Part shown: positions 8,089 to 17,519 of the stretch, in pieces | Position numbering within the stretch: position 1 is the stretch's first letter | How the letters are laid out: each line of letters begins with the position of its first letter | Assembly: GCA_016716745.1 (NCBI GenBank) | Contig: JADJVD010000006.1 | Location: 186,001-250,000, forward strand | Reading direction: 5' to 3' | From: Hyphomicrobiales bacterium | Lineage (GTDB): Bacteria > Pseudomonadota > Alphaproteobacteria > Rhizobiales > Beijerinckiaceae | DNA length: 64,000 bases | Program-made: the position numbers and the translations under genes | The notes under the pieces: generated by a model | Seen by the model: the letters and a program-made list of their open reading frames with translations, nothing else | What the model was told of the DNA's origin: nothing | The model's database searches: none

Positions 8089-9503
8089 TCCGCCGCCTCC
8101 TCGTTCGCGTCGCCGCGCCGCCGGACGCCGCGCAGCGAGGCGCCGGCGTCCTTCGGCAAGGTCATGAACACGAGCGCGGCCAGGGTGGAAATCGCTCCCA
8201 CGATGAAGAAGGCGGGCGAGAAATCCTGCGCGCTCAGCGCCGTCTCGTGATGCGCGCGCCGCGTCAGCTCGACGATGCCGGCGCCGACGGCGACGCCCGT
8301 GGTCAGCGACAATTGCTGCATCGTGCTGGTGAAGCTCGTCGCCTTGCTCATCCGCCCGTCCGGCATGTCGGCGTAGGCGATGGCGTTGATCGAGGTGAAC
8401 TCCAGCGAGCGCAGAAATCCGCCGACGAGCAGCGTGCCGAGGATCGCCCAATGCGGCGTGTCGGGCCGGAACAGCCCGCAGGCCGCCAGCATCGAGGCCG
8501 AGAGCACCGCGTTGACCACCAGCACCGGCTTGAAGCCGAAGCGCGACAGGATCGGCGAGGCGGTCGGCTTCATCAACAGCGCGCCGGCCGAGGAGGCGAA
8601 GGTGAGCAGGCCGGACTGGAACGGCGTCAGCCCGAAGCCGAGTTGCAACATCAGCGGCAGCAGGAAGGGAATGGCGCCGACGCCGATGCGGAAGACGAAG
8701 CCGCCCGTCACGCTGGCGCGGAAGGTCGGGATCCTCATCAGCGACAGATCGACGATGGGCGCGGGCGAGCGCCGCGCGTGGACGCCGTAAAGGATCAGCA
8801 TCGTCGCGCCCGAGAGGATCAGCGCGATCACGCCCGCGCGCGGCAGGAAACCGCGCCCCAGAATCGTCAGCCCGAAGATCAGCGAGGCGAGCCCCGCGCC
8901 GACCAGCAGGAAACCGGTCAGATCGAAGCGCTCCGGCTTGTCCTCGCGAAAATCCTCGATGAAGCGGGTGGCGAGCAGGATGCCGACGACGCCGATCGGC
9001 ACGTTGATCCAGAAGATCCAGCGCCAATGAAAATAGGTGGTGATGAAGCCGCCGACGGGCGGCCCGAGCACCGGGCCGATCAGCGCCGGCGTCGTCAGGA
9101 AGGCGAGCGCGCGCACGAGGTCGCGGCGCGGCACGGAGCGGAACACGACGAGCCGGCCCACCGGCACCATCATCGCCCCGCCGATGCCCTGCACGAAGCG
9201 CGCCCCGACGAATTGCGGCAGGCTCGACGACAGGCCGCACAGGATCGACCCGACGGTGAAGCCGGCGATGGCGAGGCGGAACACGGTGCGCGAGCCGAAC
9301 CTGTCCGCCGCCCAGCCGGAGGCCGGAATGAAGATGGCGAGCGACAGCAGATAGGAGGTCAGCGCCAGCTTCAGCGAGATCGGGTCTTCCTTCAGGTCGA
9401 GCGCGATCGCCGGCAGCGAGGTGGAGATGATCGTCGAATCGAGATTCTCCATGAACAGCGCCGTGGCGACGATCAGCGGCGTGAGGAAAAAAGGTCGATT
9501 CAA
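8085..9503 (-). CDS. MFS transporter, EmrB/QacA (DHA2-like) family
   Basis: The 472-residue protein has about 14 hydrophobic segments. The N-terminal motif MENLDSTIISTSLPAIA (motif D1 of drug:H+ antiporter 2) and the motif A-like loop GWAADRFGSRTVFRLA are clear. Motif C-like ALIGPVLGPPVGGFI follows in TM5. The start is probably a TTG (9501-9503) just before TM1; no strong ribosome-binding site is visible, so the exact start is uncertain. It is the first gene of an operon with a cytoplasmic sulfatase. This suggests import of the sulfatase substrate or export of a product, although the family is mostly known for export. Confidence 0.87.
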   Translation of the reverse strand: MNRPFFLTPLIVATALFMENLDSTIISTSLPAIALDLKEDPISLKLALTSYLLSLAIFIPASGWAADRFGSRTVFRLAIAGFTVGSILCGLSSSLPQFVGARFVQGIGGAMMVPVGRLVVFRSVPRRDLVRALAFLTTPALIGPVLGPPVGGFITTYFHWRWIFWINVPIGVVGILLATRFIEDFREDKPERFDLTGFLLVGAGLASLIFGLTILGRGFLPRAGVIALILSGATMLILYGVHARRSPAPIVDLSLMRIPTFRASVTGGFVFRIGVGAIPFLLPLMLQLGFGLTPFQSGLLTFASSAGALLMKPTASPILSRFGFKPVLVVNAVLSASMLAACGLFRPDTPHWAILGTLLVGGFLRSLEFTSINAIAYADMPDGRMSKATSFTSTMQQLSLTTGVAVGAGIVELTRRAHHETALSAQDFSPAFFIVGAISTLAALVFMTLPKDAGASLRGVRRRGDANEEAAE

Positions 9504-9808
9504 CGGAGCCGTCGGGGCAGGGGGCCGGGGAGCCGCAATCTAGGCGAACGCCGCCCCCCGTCCAGCGCCCGCGTCGGCAAGGCTGGCATGTGAGAGGCGG
9601 GACGAGGGGCGTTCTCCTGTCCGGCGGGCTTGCCCGGGCATCCACGGCCCGCCGCACCCGCCGCCCCGGCGTGGATAGCCGGGACAAGCCCGGCCATGAA
9701 AGGCATCGTCCCTTTCCCCCGCCGCCGCAGCCATGCTAAGAGCCCGCGCCAACCCTGACGCGCCCTGAGTCCCTCACGGCCGCAGTCCTTTTCCGGAGTT
9801 GGCTCCCC
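9504..9808. other. Intergenic region between divergent operons
   Basis: These 305 bases separate the MFS operon from guaB and should hold both promoters, though I see no convincing -35/-10 pair. The middle holds an extragenic palindrome (listed separately). Frames through it on the minus strand include the peptide MAGLVPAIHA, which is the by-product of a dispersed alphaproteobacterial repeat, not a gene. A run ending TTTTCCGGAG lies about 15 bases before guaB and may supply its ribosome-binding site. Confidence 0.5.
9625..9692. repeat. REP-like extragenic palindrome (MAGLVPAIHA-type)
   Basis: Two arms of about 22 bases, CGGGCTTGCCCGGGCATCCA (continuing CG) and CGTGGATAGCCGGGACAAGC (continuing CCG), are inverted copies with few mismatches around a GC-rich loop of about 23 bases. 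The right arm, read on the minus strand with flanking CATGA, encodes MAGLVPAIHA. I know this sequence as a very common dispersed element in Rhizobiales intergenic regions. It can form a strong RNA or DNA hairpin between divergent genes. Copy number in this genome cannot be seen from the window. Confidence 0.7.
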
Positions 9809-11297
<1,489 letters not shown>

Positions 11298-11327
11298 CGA
11301 TCGGCTCGATCCGCGTCCGTTTCGAAG

Positions 11328-11362
11328 CGCCCGACGGGACCTCCCGCCGGGCGTGATTTTTT
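11328..11362 (+). terminator. Rho-independent terminator after guaB
   Basis: A 12-base stem CGCCCGACGGGA / TCCCGCCGGGCG with one mismatch and a two-base loop is followed within a few bases by six T (11357-11362). It sits 30 bases after the guaB stop and insulates guaB from the zinc island. Confidence 0.8.
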
Positions 11363-11402
11363 CCGTGGGGAACGAGGCAATCGGGTTTGACAGAGCGTAC
11401 GG

Positions 11403-11435
11403 ATGTTATATCCAAACGTTACGATATAACATAAC
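11403..11435. promoter_or_regulatory. Candidate Zur operator and promoter of the zinc island
   Basis: In very GC-rich surroundings this short region is AT-rich. It contains a perfect inverted repeat, ATGTTATAT (11403-11411) and ATATAACAT (11424-11432). Overlapping the right arm, GTTACGATATAACATAAC (11418-11435) resembles Zur boxes of alphaproteobacteria, which are built on GTTAT-ATAAC dyads. TTGACA at 11387-11392 could be the -35 element. The sites lie 17-49 bases before the ATG of a His-rich barrel gene that is followed by a zinc-binding-protein gene, so zinc-dependent repression by Zur is the natural reading. The assignment is by pattern and context only. Confidence 0.6.
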
Positions 11436-11451
11436 ATTCTGAGGCCTGCTC

Positions 11452-12459
11452 ATGTCCCGGCTTTCGTACCGCCCGATTGGCCTCGTCCTCGCGACCATCG
11501 TCTCTGCAACCGCACTCGGCCCGGCCATGGCCATTGAGCGGCCCTTTGGCCAGGAGGATGTGCCGACCCGGCCGTACCGCACGCCGCAGAAGCTGGAAGG
11601 TCACAGCCATGGCCACGGCCATCACCATCATGGTCATGACGGTCACTCCGGCGGGCATGATCACGGCGTCGAGACCGAGAACCTTTTCGGCTTCACGCTC
11701 GGTTCCGATGTCGACGAGGCGGGTGCGCGCTCGCTCGCGCTCGAATCGGTGGTGCTGGCCGGCCGGCGCGACGGACGCTTCCGCACCCTCGGCGCCAAGC
11801 TGGAATTCGCCTATGCGCCGATCGACGGCATGTCGTTCTCGGCATCGGTGCTGGGCGCCCATGCCCATGTGGCGGGGGTTACCGGCTTCGCCGACACCCG
11901 CACGGGCTATGCCTGGAACGGCCTGGGCGCGGAGTGGCGGTGGCGGCTGCTCGATCGAAAGTCGGCGCCCTTCGGCCTGACGCTGCATGTCGAACCGTCC
12001 TACCGCCGCTACGACGAGGCCAGCGGCCTGCCGGGCCGTGGTTTCGGGTCCGAGAACAAGTTGATCCTCGACCAGGAGCTTGTGCCGGATCGTGTCTTCG
12101 GGGCGCTCAACATCACCTACGACATCGAACGGTTCCGGGAGCGCGGCGCGACCACGAGCGAGCGCGGCTCGACCGTGGGCCTGGGCGCCGCAGCATCGGT
12201 GAAGGTCACCGAAGGCGTCTTTCTCGGCTTCGAGGCCCAGTATATGCGCGCCTATGACGGCTATTTCCTGCGTCGCTACGCCGGCCAGGCGCTGTTTGCC
12301 GGGCCGACACTCCATGCCCGTCTTCCCGGCTCGGCCTGGATGTCGCTGGCCTGGAACGCCCAGGTTGCAGGCCGCGCTGCTGGCGCCAGCGGCGCCCGGC
12401 TCGATCTCGAGAATTTCAGCCGCCACCGGCTGCGCCTGAAGCTCGGATTCGAATTCTGA
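11452..12459 (+). CDS. Secreted His-rich protein, predicted outer-membrane beta-barrel, zinc-linked
   Basis: The 335-residue product has a signal peptide (cleavage near AMA at residue 27). A linker with an extreme His/Gly run follows (about residues 51-72, mostly HG, HH and HD). The remaining 260 residues show alternating polar/hydrophobic strands such as LEFAYAPIDGMSFSASV and AGPTLHARLPGSAWMSLAWN, ending LRLKLGFEF with the terminal Phe typical of outer-membrane barrels. The His-rich segment is expected to bind Zn(II) or similar metals. With a Zur-like site upstream and a ZnuA/AztC-like gene 11 bp downstream, a role in zinc capture across the outer membrane is inferred. I do not know a named family for it. 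Base use is less GC-rich than the neighbours. Confidence 0.8.
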   Translation: MSRLSYRPIGLVLATIVSATALGPAMAIERPFGQEDVPTRPYRTPQKLEGHSHGHGHHHHGHDGHSGGHDHGVETENLFGFTLGSDVDEAGARSLALESVVLAGRRDGRFRTLGAKLEFAYAPIDGMSFSASVLGAHAHVAGVTGFADTRTGYAWNGLGAEWRWRLLDRKSAPFGLTLHVEPSYRRYDEASGLPGRGFGSENKLILDQELVPDRVFGALNITYDIERFRERGATTSERGSTVGLGAAASVKVTEGVFLGFEAQYMRAYDGYFLRRYAGQALFAGPTLHARLPGSAWMSLAWNAQVAGRAAGASGARLDLENFSRHRLRLKLGFEF

Positions 12460-12470
12460 GGGGAACCCCG

Positions 12471-13352
12471 ATGTTGCACCTACCGACCCGCCGCCTGACG
12501 CTCGCCCTCGTTCTCGCCTGCGCCGTCAATGTCGTCCCGGCCTTCGCTGCCGAACGCATCAAGGTCGTTGCCAGTTTCTCGATCCTCGCCGACCTCGTGC
12601 GACAGGTCGGCGGCGAGCGTGTTTCAGTGACGACGCTTGTCGGCGCCAATGCGGATGCGCATGTCTACAGCCCGTCGCCTGCCGACGCGGTGCGCGTCCG
12701 CCAGGCCGATCTCGTCGTCATCAACGGTCTCGGCTTCGAAGGCTGGGCCGATCGCCTGGTGCGGGCCGTCGCCTATGAGAAGGCGCGCCTCGTCGCGTCG
12801 CAGGGTATCAGCGCCCTGCGCTCGGGCGGCGGGATCGACCCTCATGCCTGGCAGGATGTCGCCAATACTAAGCGCTATGTCGCCAACATTCGCGACGCGC
12901 TGGCGGAGATCGACCCGGCCGGGCGCGCGGAATATGCCGCGCGTGCGACTGCCTATTCGGCGCGGCTCGATGCGCTGGACGGCGAAATCCGCGCGCTCGT
13001 CGCCGCGATCCCTCCCGATCGTCGCAAGGCGATCACCTCGCATGAGGCATTCTCCTATTTCGGCGATGCCTACGGCATCGTCTTCCATTCGCCGCAGGGC
13101 GTGAGCACGGAAAGCGAGCCCGGTGCGGCGCAGGTTGCAGCGCTGATCCGCCAGATCAAGGCGGAATCGATCAAGGCGGTGTTCATCGAAAACATGAGCG
13201 ACCCACGTCTTGTAACTCAGATTGCGAAGGAAACCGGGGCCAAGCTTGGCGGACGTCTGTATTCCGACGCCCTGTCGTCGGGAGGCCCGGCGGGCACCTA
13301 TGTCGACATGATGCGCCACAATGCCCGCGCGATCGCGCGGGCATTGCAGTAG
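12471..13352 (+). CDS. Zinc/metal ABC transporter substrate-binding protein (ZnuA/AztC-like)
   Basis: This 293-residue cluster A-I binding protein has a signal peptide (…NVVPAFAA, residues 1-27). Metal ligands fit the AztC set of three His and one Asp: His64 in ADAHVYSPSP, His in GIDPHAWQD, His in ITSHEAFSYFGDAYG and Asp in GRLYSDALSS. It lacks the long His-rich loop of classical ZnuA, which again favours the AztC subgroup. It captures Zn(II) in the periplasm for an ABC importer. No permease or ATPase gene (znuBC or aztAB) lies in the window, so it must work with a transporter encoded elsewhere. It forms an operon with the His-rich barrel gene. Confidence 0.88.
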   Translation: MLHLPTRRLTLALVLACAVNVVPAFAAERIKVVASFSILADLVRQVGGERVSVTTLVGANADAHVYSPSPADAVRVRQADLVVINGLGFEGWADRLVRAVAYEKARLVASQGISALRSGGGIDPHAWQDVANTKRYVANIRDALAEIDPAGRAEYAARATAYSARLDALDGEIRALVAAIPPDRRKAITSHEAFSYFGDAYGIVFHSPQGVSTESEPGAAQVAALIRQIKAESIKAVFIENMSDPRLVTQIAKETGAKLGGRLYSDALSSGGPAGTYVDMMRHNARAIARALQ

Positions 13353-13424
13353 GCGGGCGCAGTTGAATCTGATGCTGAACTTGAACATGCTGGCTCCCGG
13401 CTCAACAGGAATCGGATTCTCAGC

Positions 13425-13853
13425 ATGTCAAGCCAAGCCGCTGTTCTGACTCCGGTTTTCCTGCAAGTCGCGCTCACCTTCGCGCTGCTGGTGGCGATGG
13501 GCCGCGCCCGCGTGGCGGCCCGCCGCGCCGGCCAGATCCGGACGAAGGACGTCGCGCTCGGGCAGACCGAGCCGTGGCCGGAACGGCCGAAGCAGATCGC
13601 CCGCGCCTACCACAACCAGCTCGAGACGCCGACGCTGTTCTACGTCGCCGTCGCGATCGCGCTGGCGACCGGCAAGGCGGACGGCGTTTTCGTCGTGCTG
13701 GAGTGGGCGTGGCTCGTCGTCCGGATGGCGCACGCCTATGTCCACGTCACCTCGAACCACGTTCCGACGCGCTTCCGAATTTTCCTCGGCTCGGTTCTGG
13801 CGCTGGCGGCGATGTGGATCTGGCTGGCGGTGAGGACGTTCGTCATCGGATAA
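13425..13853 (+). CDS. MAPEG family membrane protein
   Basis: The 142-residue protein has about four membrane segments and the MAPEG features: a polar loop ending RAYHNQLETPTLFYVAVAIA, and AWLVVRMAHAYVHVTSNHVP followed by TRFRIF. MAPEG proteins are trimeric membrane enzymes, some with glutathione transferase or peroxidase activity; many bacterial members have no known function. It lies 72 bp after the zinc-binding-protein gene on the same strand, but base composition returns to the high GC of the chromosome. Read-through from the zinc promoter is possible but functional linkage is doubtful. Confidence 0.85.
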   Translation: MSSQAAVLTPVFLQVALTFALLVAMGRARVAARRAGQIRTKDVALGQTEPWPERPKQIARAYHNQLETPTLFYVAVAIALATGKADGVFVVLEWAWLVVRMAHAYVHVTSNHVPTRFRIFLGSVLALAAMWIWLAVRTFVIG

Positions 13854-13884
13854 GGGGCCGCCCCGCCACCGCTCGCCGCTCCGC

Positions 13885-13993
13885 CTGTCATTCCCGGCCG
13901 AGCGGAGCGAGGGGAAGGGAATCCATCCGCCCCGCCGCCGCCCTTCGACATGGGACCCCTTCCCGGCGGCTTCGCCGCCGCCGGGGGTGACAG
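13885..13993. repeat. REP/MITE-like element with terminal inverted repeats
   Basis: The segment starts CTGTCATTCCCGGC and ends GCCGGGGGTGACAG, inverted copies with two mismatches. It also holds an inner hairpin, CGGCGGC-TTC-GCCGCCG, near its right end. GTCATTCCCGG with an AGCGGAGCGAGG stretch is a pattern I associate with dispersed extragenic repeats of alphaproteobacteria. It lies between the convergent MAPEG and small-lipoprotein genes, where it may act in transcription termination. Copy number is not visible from here. Confidence 0.55.
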
Positions 13994-14009
13994 CCCCTCC
14001 CGCTGCGTC

Positions 14010-14165
14010 TCAGCAGCGCACGCGGCCGGATTCGAGCTGGGTCTTGGCGTCGCATTTGCGCGCGGGGGCCGGCGGGGCCTCGGGCTCGGGCGGCGGCGAC
14101 GCGGCGCAGGCGGCGATGGAGAGCGCCAGGCCGAGCGCGGCCGCGGCGCGAATGAGTTTCATCAT
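14010..14165 (-). CDS. Small lipoprotein, 51 residues
   Basis: This short gene encodes MMKLIRAAAALGLALSIAAC followed by a Pro/Glu-rich stretch and a tail KCDAKTQLESGRVRC. The lipobox SIAAC puts the lipidated Cys at residue 20, so the mature chain is only about 32 residues and carries two further Cys. GAGGGA lies eight bases before the first ATG, which supports real translation. Homologues, if any, would be similarly short and often missed. It is divergent from rsmB, with about 134 bp between the two starts. Function unknown; probably anchored in a periplasm-facing membrane leaflet. Confidence 0.7.
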   Translation of the reverse strand: MMKLIRAAAALGLALSIAACAASPPPEPEAPPAPARKCDAKTQLESGRVRC

Positions 14166-14299
14166 CTGCAATTCCCTCGAATGCGTCCGGAGCGTCCGCC
14201 CCGGGGTTGCGCCGCCGCCCCGCCTGTGAAACGTGACCGCGACGCCCCGAACACGCCCGCCCTTTGCGGCCGAACAATGTCCCGAAAGGCAGATTGCCG

Positions 14300-15604
14300 A
14301 TGATCCCCGCCGCCCGCATCGCCGCAGCCGTCGAAGTGCTGGAGGATGTCGAGGCGCGCCGCCGCCCGGCGGCCGACGCGCTGAAGGACTGGGGCCTCGC
14401 CCACCGTTTTGCCGGCTCGAAGGACCGGGCCGCCATCGCCAACCACGTCTACGACGCGCTGCGCGTGCGCGAGTCGGCGCGCTGGCTGATGGGCGCGGAC
14501 ACCGCGCGCGCCACCATGCTCGGCGCCCTGCTGCGCGCCGGCGCCGACGTCGACGCGCTGGCGGCGGCCTTCTCGGGCGAGGGCCACGCCCCCGCCGCGC
14601 TGACGGATGAGGAGCGCGCCCGTCTCGCCGCGCCGCCCGCGCTCGACGACGCGCCCGACCATGTCGCCGGCGACTATCCGGAATGGCTGGCGCCCGCCTT
14701 CGCGGCCGCCTTCGGCGAGGCGGCGCGCGTGGAAGGGGCGGCGCTCGCCGCGCGCGCGCCGGTCGACCTTCGCGTGAACACGCTGAAGACGACGCGGGAG
14801 AAGGCGCTCGCCGCGCTCGCCCATCTTCATCCGACGATGACGGCGCTGTCGCCTGTCGGCCTGCGCCTGCCGCTGGCGGCGGACGGTCGCCCGCCGGCGC
14901 TGCCGGCCGAGCCGGCCTATGTGAAAGGCCTCGTCGAGGTGCAGGACGAGGGCTCGCAGCTCGCCGCCCTGCTGGGTGCGGCGGGCGCGGGCGAGCAGGT
15001 GCTGGACCTTTGCGCCGGCGGCGGCGGCAAGACTCTGGCGCTGGCGGCGGCGATGGACAATCGCGGCCAGATCTACGCCGCGGATTCGGACGGCCGGCGC
15101 CTGATGCCGATCTACGAGCGCCTCACCCGCGCCGGCGCCCGCAACGTGCAGGTGCGCGCGCCCAAGGGCAGGGCGGGCGCCGAGAGCGCGGTCGCCGACC
15201 TTGCAGGGCGATGCGATCTCGTTCTCGTCGACGCGCCCTGCACCGGAACCGGCGCCTGGCGGCGCAATCCGGACGCCAAATGGCGCGTCCGCCCCGGCGC
15301 GCTGGAGCAGCGCATGGCCGATCAGGATCGCGTGCTGGCGCAGGCCGCGAGGGCGGTCCGGCCCGGCGGCCTCGTCCTCTACGTCACCTGTTCGGTGCTG
15401 ATCGACGAGAACGAGGCGCGCGTCGCGGCGTTTCTGGCCGCCCATCCCGACTTCGAGGCGATGGATCCGGCGACGCTGGCCCGACGCGCCGGCCTGCCCG
15501 ATCTCGCCCGCTTCGCCAGCCGCCACGGCCCCGGCCTGCGCCTGTCGCCGGCGACGACCGGCACCGACGGGTTCTTCGTCGCCGGGCTGGCGCGGGCGCG
15601 CTGA
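14300..15604 (+). CDS. rsmB: 16S rRNA (cytosine-C5)-methyltransferase, RsmB/Sun family
   Basis: The 434-residue protein has an N-terminal NusB-like RNA-binding domain (about 1-140), then the SAM-dependent methyltransferase domain. Motifs seen are VDLRVNTLKTTREKALAAL, VQDEGSQLAALLG, VLDLCAGGGGKTLALAAAM (SAM site), LVDAPCTGTGAWRRNPDAKW (motif IV Cys) and LVLYVTCSVLIDENE (motif VI catalytic Cys). Family members make m5C967 in 16S rRNA; m5C targets differ between subfamilies, so the exact base is inferred. The start at 14300 matches the usual N-terminus; a weak GAAAGGC precedes it. Confidence 0.88.
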   Translation: MIPAARIAAAVEVLEDVEARRRPAADALKDWGLAHRFAGSKDRAAIANHVYDALRVRESARWLMGADTARATMLGALLRAGADVDALAAAFSGEGHAPAALTDEERARLAAPPALDDAPDHVAGDYPEWLAPAFAAAFGEAARVEGAALAARAPVDLRVNTLKTTREKALAALAHLHPTMTALSPVGLRLPLAADGRPPALPAEPAYVKGLVEVQDEGSQLAALLGAAGAGEQVLDLCAGGGGKTLALAAAMDNRGQIYAADSDGRRLMPIYERLTRAGARNVQVRAPKGRAGAESAVADLAGRCDLVLVDAPCTGTGAWRRNPDAKWRVRPGALEQRMADQDRVLAQAARAVRPGGLVLYVTCSVLIDENEARVAAFLAAHPDFEAMDPATLARRAGLPDLARFASRHGPGLRLSPATTGTDGFFVAGLARAR

Positions 15605-15681
15605 GTAGCGCAGTCGCTGGCGAGCGCGTCGCTCGCCTGTTTGATGCGCTCGGCCGGCGAGCGCGTCGGCGGGAGGATAGC

Positions 15682-16632
15682 GTGAGGATCTGCATTCTGG
15701 GCGCCGGCTCGCTTGGGTCGGCCATCGGCGGAACGCTCGCCGAGGCGGGCCACGAGGTGACGCTGGTCGCCCGCAATCGCGCCCATGTCGAGGCGGTCAA
15801 CGAACGCGGATTGATCCTGCGGTCCGACGTCGGCGACCGCACCGTCCGGCCGCGGGCCGCGCTCGACGCCTCGGGCGTCGGCGCGGTCGACCTCGCGATC
15901 GTGCTGGTGAAGTCGCGCGACACCGCCGCCGTGATGCATGCGGCCCGTCATGTCGTCGGGCCGGCCACTGTCGTGATGTCGCTGCAGAACGGGCTCGGGC
16001 AGGAGGACGTGCTGGGCGAAATCGTCGGCGCCGCCCACATTGTCGCCGGCAAGACCTATGTCGGCGGCCTGATGCTCGCGCCCGGCCATGTTCTGGCGAG
16101 CGCGCGGGGCCGCGAAACCATCGTCGGCGAACTCGACGGGTCGATGTCGCCGCGCATTGTCGCGATCGCGCAGGCGTTCACGGAGGCCGGCCTTGCGACC
16201 GTCGCCAGTCCGAACATTCTGGGCGCGATCTGGGACAAGCTGCTCGTCAACGTCGCCACCGGCGCGCTGGCGGCCGTCACCGGCCTTCCCTATGGCGACC
16301 TCTACGCCGTCCCCGAGCTCGAGGCGACGGCCGTGGCCGCCGTCGCCGAGGCGATGGCCGTGGCGCGGGCGCGCGGCGTCGCCATCGCCGCGAGCGACCC
16401 GCGCGAGCCCTGGGCGAAGGCCGGCGCCGGCCTGCCGGCCGAGTTCCGGACCTCGATGCTGCAAAGCCTCGACAAGGGCGCCCCCACCGAGATCGACTTC
16501 ATCAACGGCGCCGTGGTGCGCGCCGCCGCCGGAACGGGCGTGCCGACGCCGGTGAACGCGACGCTCGTCGCGCTGGTCAAGGGGCTCGAGCGGCGCCTCG
16601 TCGCCGACCAGCGGCTCGCGGCGGAGGGATGA
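15682..16632 (+). CDS. 2-dehydropantoate 2-reductase family protein
   Basis: The 316-residue protein starts VRICILGAGSLGSAIGGTLA, the NADPH-binding GxGxxG Rossmann motif. It has the ApbA/PanE signatures DLAIVLVKSRDTAAVM, VVMSLQNGLGQED and the catalytic Lys in LGAIWDKLLVNVATGALAAV. PanE reduces ketopantoate in pantothenate synthesis. Because this copy is the first gene of an operon with a VOC protein and a MaoC dehydratase, it may instead reduce another 2-keto acid. It starts at a GTG with a perfect GGGAGGA five bases upstream and overlaps the next gene by ATGA. Confidence 0.87.
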   Translation: MRICILGAGSLGSAIGGTLAEAGHEVTLVARNRAHVEAVNERGLILRSDVGDRTVRPRAALDASGVGAVDLAIVLVKSRDTAAVMHAARHVVGPATVVMSLQNGLGQEDVLGEIVGAAHIVAGKTYVGGLMLAPGHVLASARGRETIVGELDGSMSPRIVAIAQAFTEAGLATVASPNILGAIWDKLLVNVATGALAAVTGLPYGDLYAVPELEATAVAAVAEAMAVARARGVAIAASDPREPWAKAGAGLPAEFRTSMLQSLDKGAPTEIDFINGAVVRAAAGTGVPTPVNATLVALVKGLERRLVADQRLAAEG

Positions 16633-17021
16633 CGATGTCCGGTCCGCCCCGCGCCTATCTCGAACACGTCGCCGTTCGCGTGCGCGACATCGGCTGGCAC
16701 ATCGGGTTCTTCGAGGCGCTGTTTGGCTGGACCGTCCGGCAGGTGGACGGCGACTCGGCGAGCCCGCGGCAGGTGTGGATCGGCGGATTGCAGCTCATGG
16801 CGGCGCCGGCCTTCGACGGCGCGGAGGGCAGGGTGAACCATCTCGGCGTGCGGTGCGAGAATGTCGAGGCCGCCATCGCCATCGCCCGCGGCTTCGCGGG
16901 GGTGACGGCGCTGGAGAAGGGCCCGAACTGGCTCGTCCTGCCCGAGGGCCTGATCGTCGAGCTGTTGCCCGCCAGCGACGCGGCGGTCGCCGCCGCCGTG
17001 CGCATTCACCCACAGATGTGA
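16629..17021 (+). CDS. VOC (glyoxalase/bleomycin-resistance) family protein
   Basis: A single-domain vicinal-oxygen-chelate protein of 130 residues with two beta-alpha-beta-beta-beta units. The first runs from YLEHVAVRVRDIGWHIGFFE, with metal-type His in LEHVAV. The second has VNHLGVRCENVEAAI and ends GLIVELLPAS with the usual Glu. VOC enzymes use a divalent metal for isomerisation, epimerisation or dioxygenation. Placement between a ketopantoate-reductase-like and a MaoC hydratase-like gene suggests a shared catabolic or CoA-ester pathway. It starts within the upstream stop (ATGA); an ATG six bases later is an alternative. Confidence 0.8.
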   Translation: MTMSGPPRAYLEHVAVRVRDIGWHIGFFEALFGWTVRQVDGDSASPRQVWIGGLQLMAAPAFDGAEGRVNHLGVRCENVEAAIAIARGFAGVTALEKGPNWLVLPEGLIVELLPASDAAVAAAVRIHPQM

Positions 17022-17030
17022 GGTCAGCGA

Positions 17031-17504
17031 ATGGACGCCGTCGGCCCCGCCAAGAAAGCCCATGAGCGCTATTTCGACGAGGTGCGGGTCGGCGACGAGG
17101 GCGTCACCCCCGAGGTGACGGTCACCAAGGCGATGATCCGCGCCTATGCGGACCTGTCCGGCGACCACACGCCCGTGCATGTCGACGAGGATTTCGCCAA
17201 GGCGAGCCATTTCGGCGGCATCGTCGCCCATGGCCTGCTCGGCCTGTCCCTCGCCGACGGTCTGAAGACGCAGGGCTCCTTGCAGTTTCCGCCCGGCGCC
17301 TCGCTCGGCTGGACCTGGGACTTCAAGCTGCCGATCCACGCCGACGACCGGTTGCGCCTGAAGTATCGCATCGCGGCCATGCGCGAGACGAAGAAGCCGG
17401 GATGGGGAATCCTCACCATCGCTTCGGACCTCCTCAACCAGCGCGGCGAGATCGTGCAGACAGGCGTGCACAAGGTGATGATCCTGAAGCGCCCGCCCGC
17501 CTGA
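17031..17504 (+). CDS. MaoC family (R)-specific enoyl-CoA hydratase
   Basis: The 157-residue protein is a single hot-dog fold. The hydratase 2 motif is complete: YADLSGDHTPVHVDEDFAK with the catalytic Asp/His pair, then FGGIVAHGLLGLSL. Such enzymes hydrate trans-2-enoyl-CoA to (R)-3-hydroxyacyl-CoA or act on mesaconyl-like CoA esters. It is the third gene of the panE-like/VOC/MaoC set, separated from the VOC gene by only nine bases with GAGGTCAGC in the gap. The real substrate is unknown. Confidence 0.87.
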   Translation: MDAVGPAKKAHERYFDEVRVGDEGVTPEVTVTKAMIRAYADLSGDHTPVHVDEDFAKASHFGGIVAHGLLGLSLADGLKTQGSLQFPPGASLGWTWDFKLPIHADDRLRLKYRIAAMRETKKPGWGILTIASDLLNQRGEIVQTGVHKVMILKRPPA

Positions 17505-17519
17505 GCGGCTGCGCGCGAT

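Noticed and set aside
5432..9687. Very long open frames crossing several genes on the minus strand, up to about 1080 codons
   Set aside because: They fuse the sulfatase or binding-protein gene with Arg/Ala-rich sequence from the wrong frame of neighbours. High GC removes stops; only the portions with family motifs and ribosome-binding sites are genes.
13353..13424. Attachment site or IS remnant at the right end of the zinc island
   Set aside because: Composition changes here, but no direct repeat, tRNA fragment or transposase piece could be seen.
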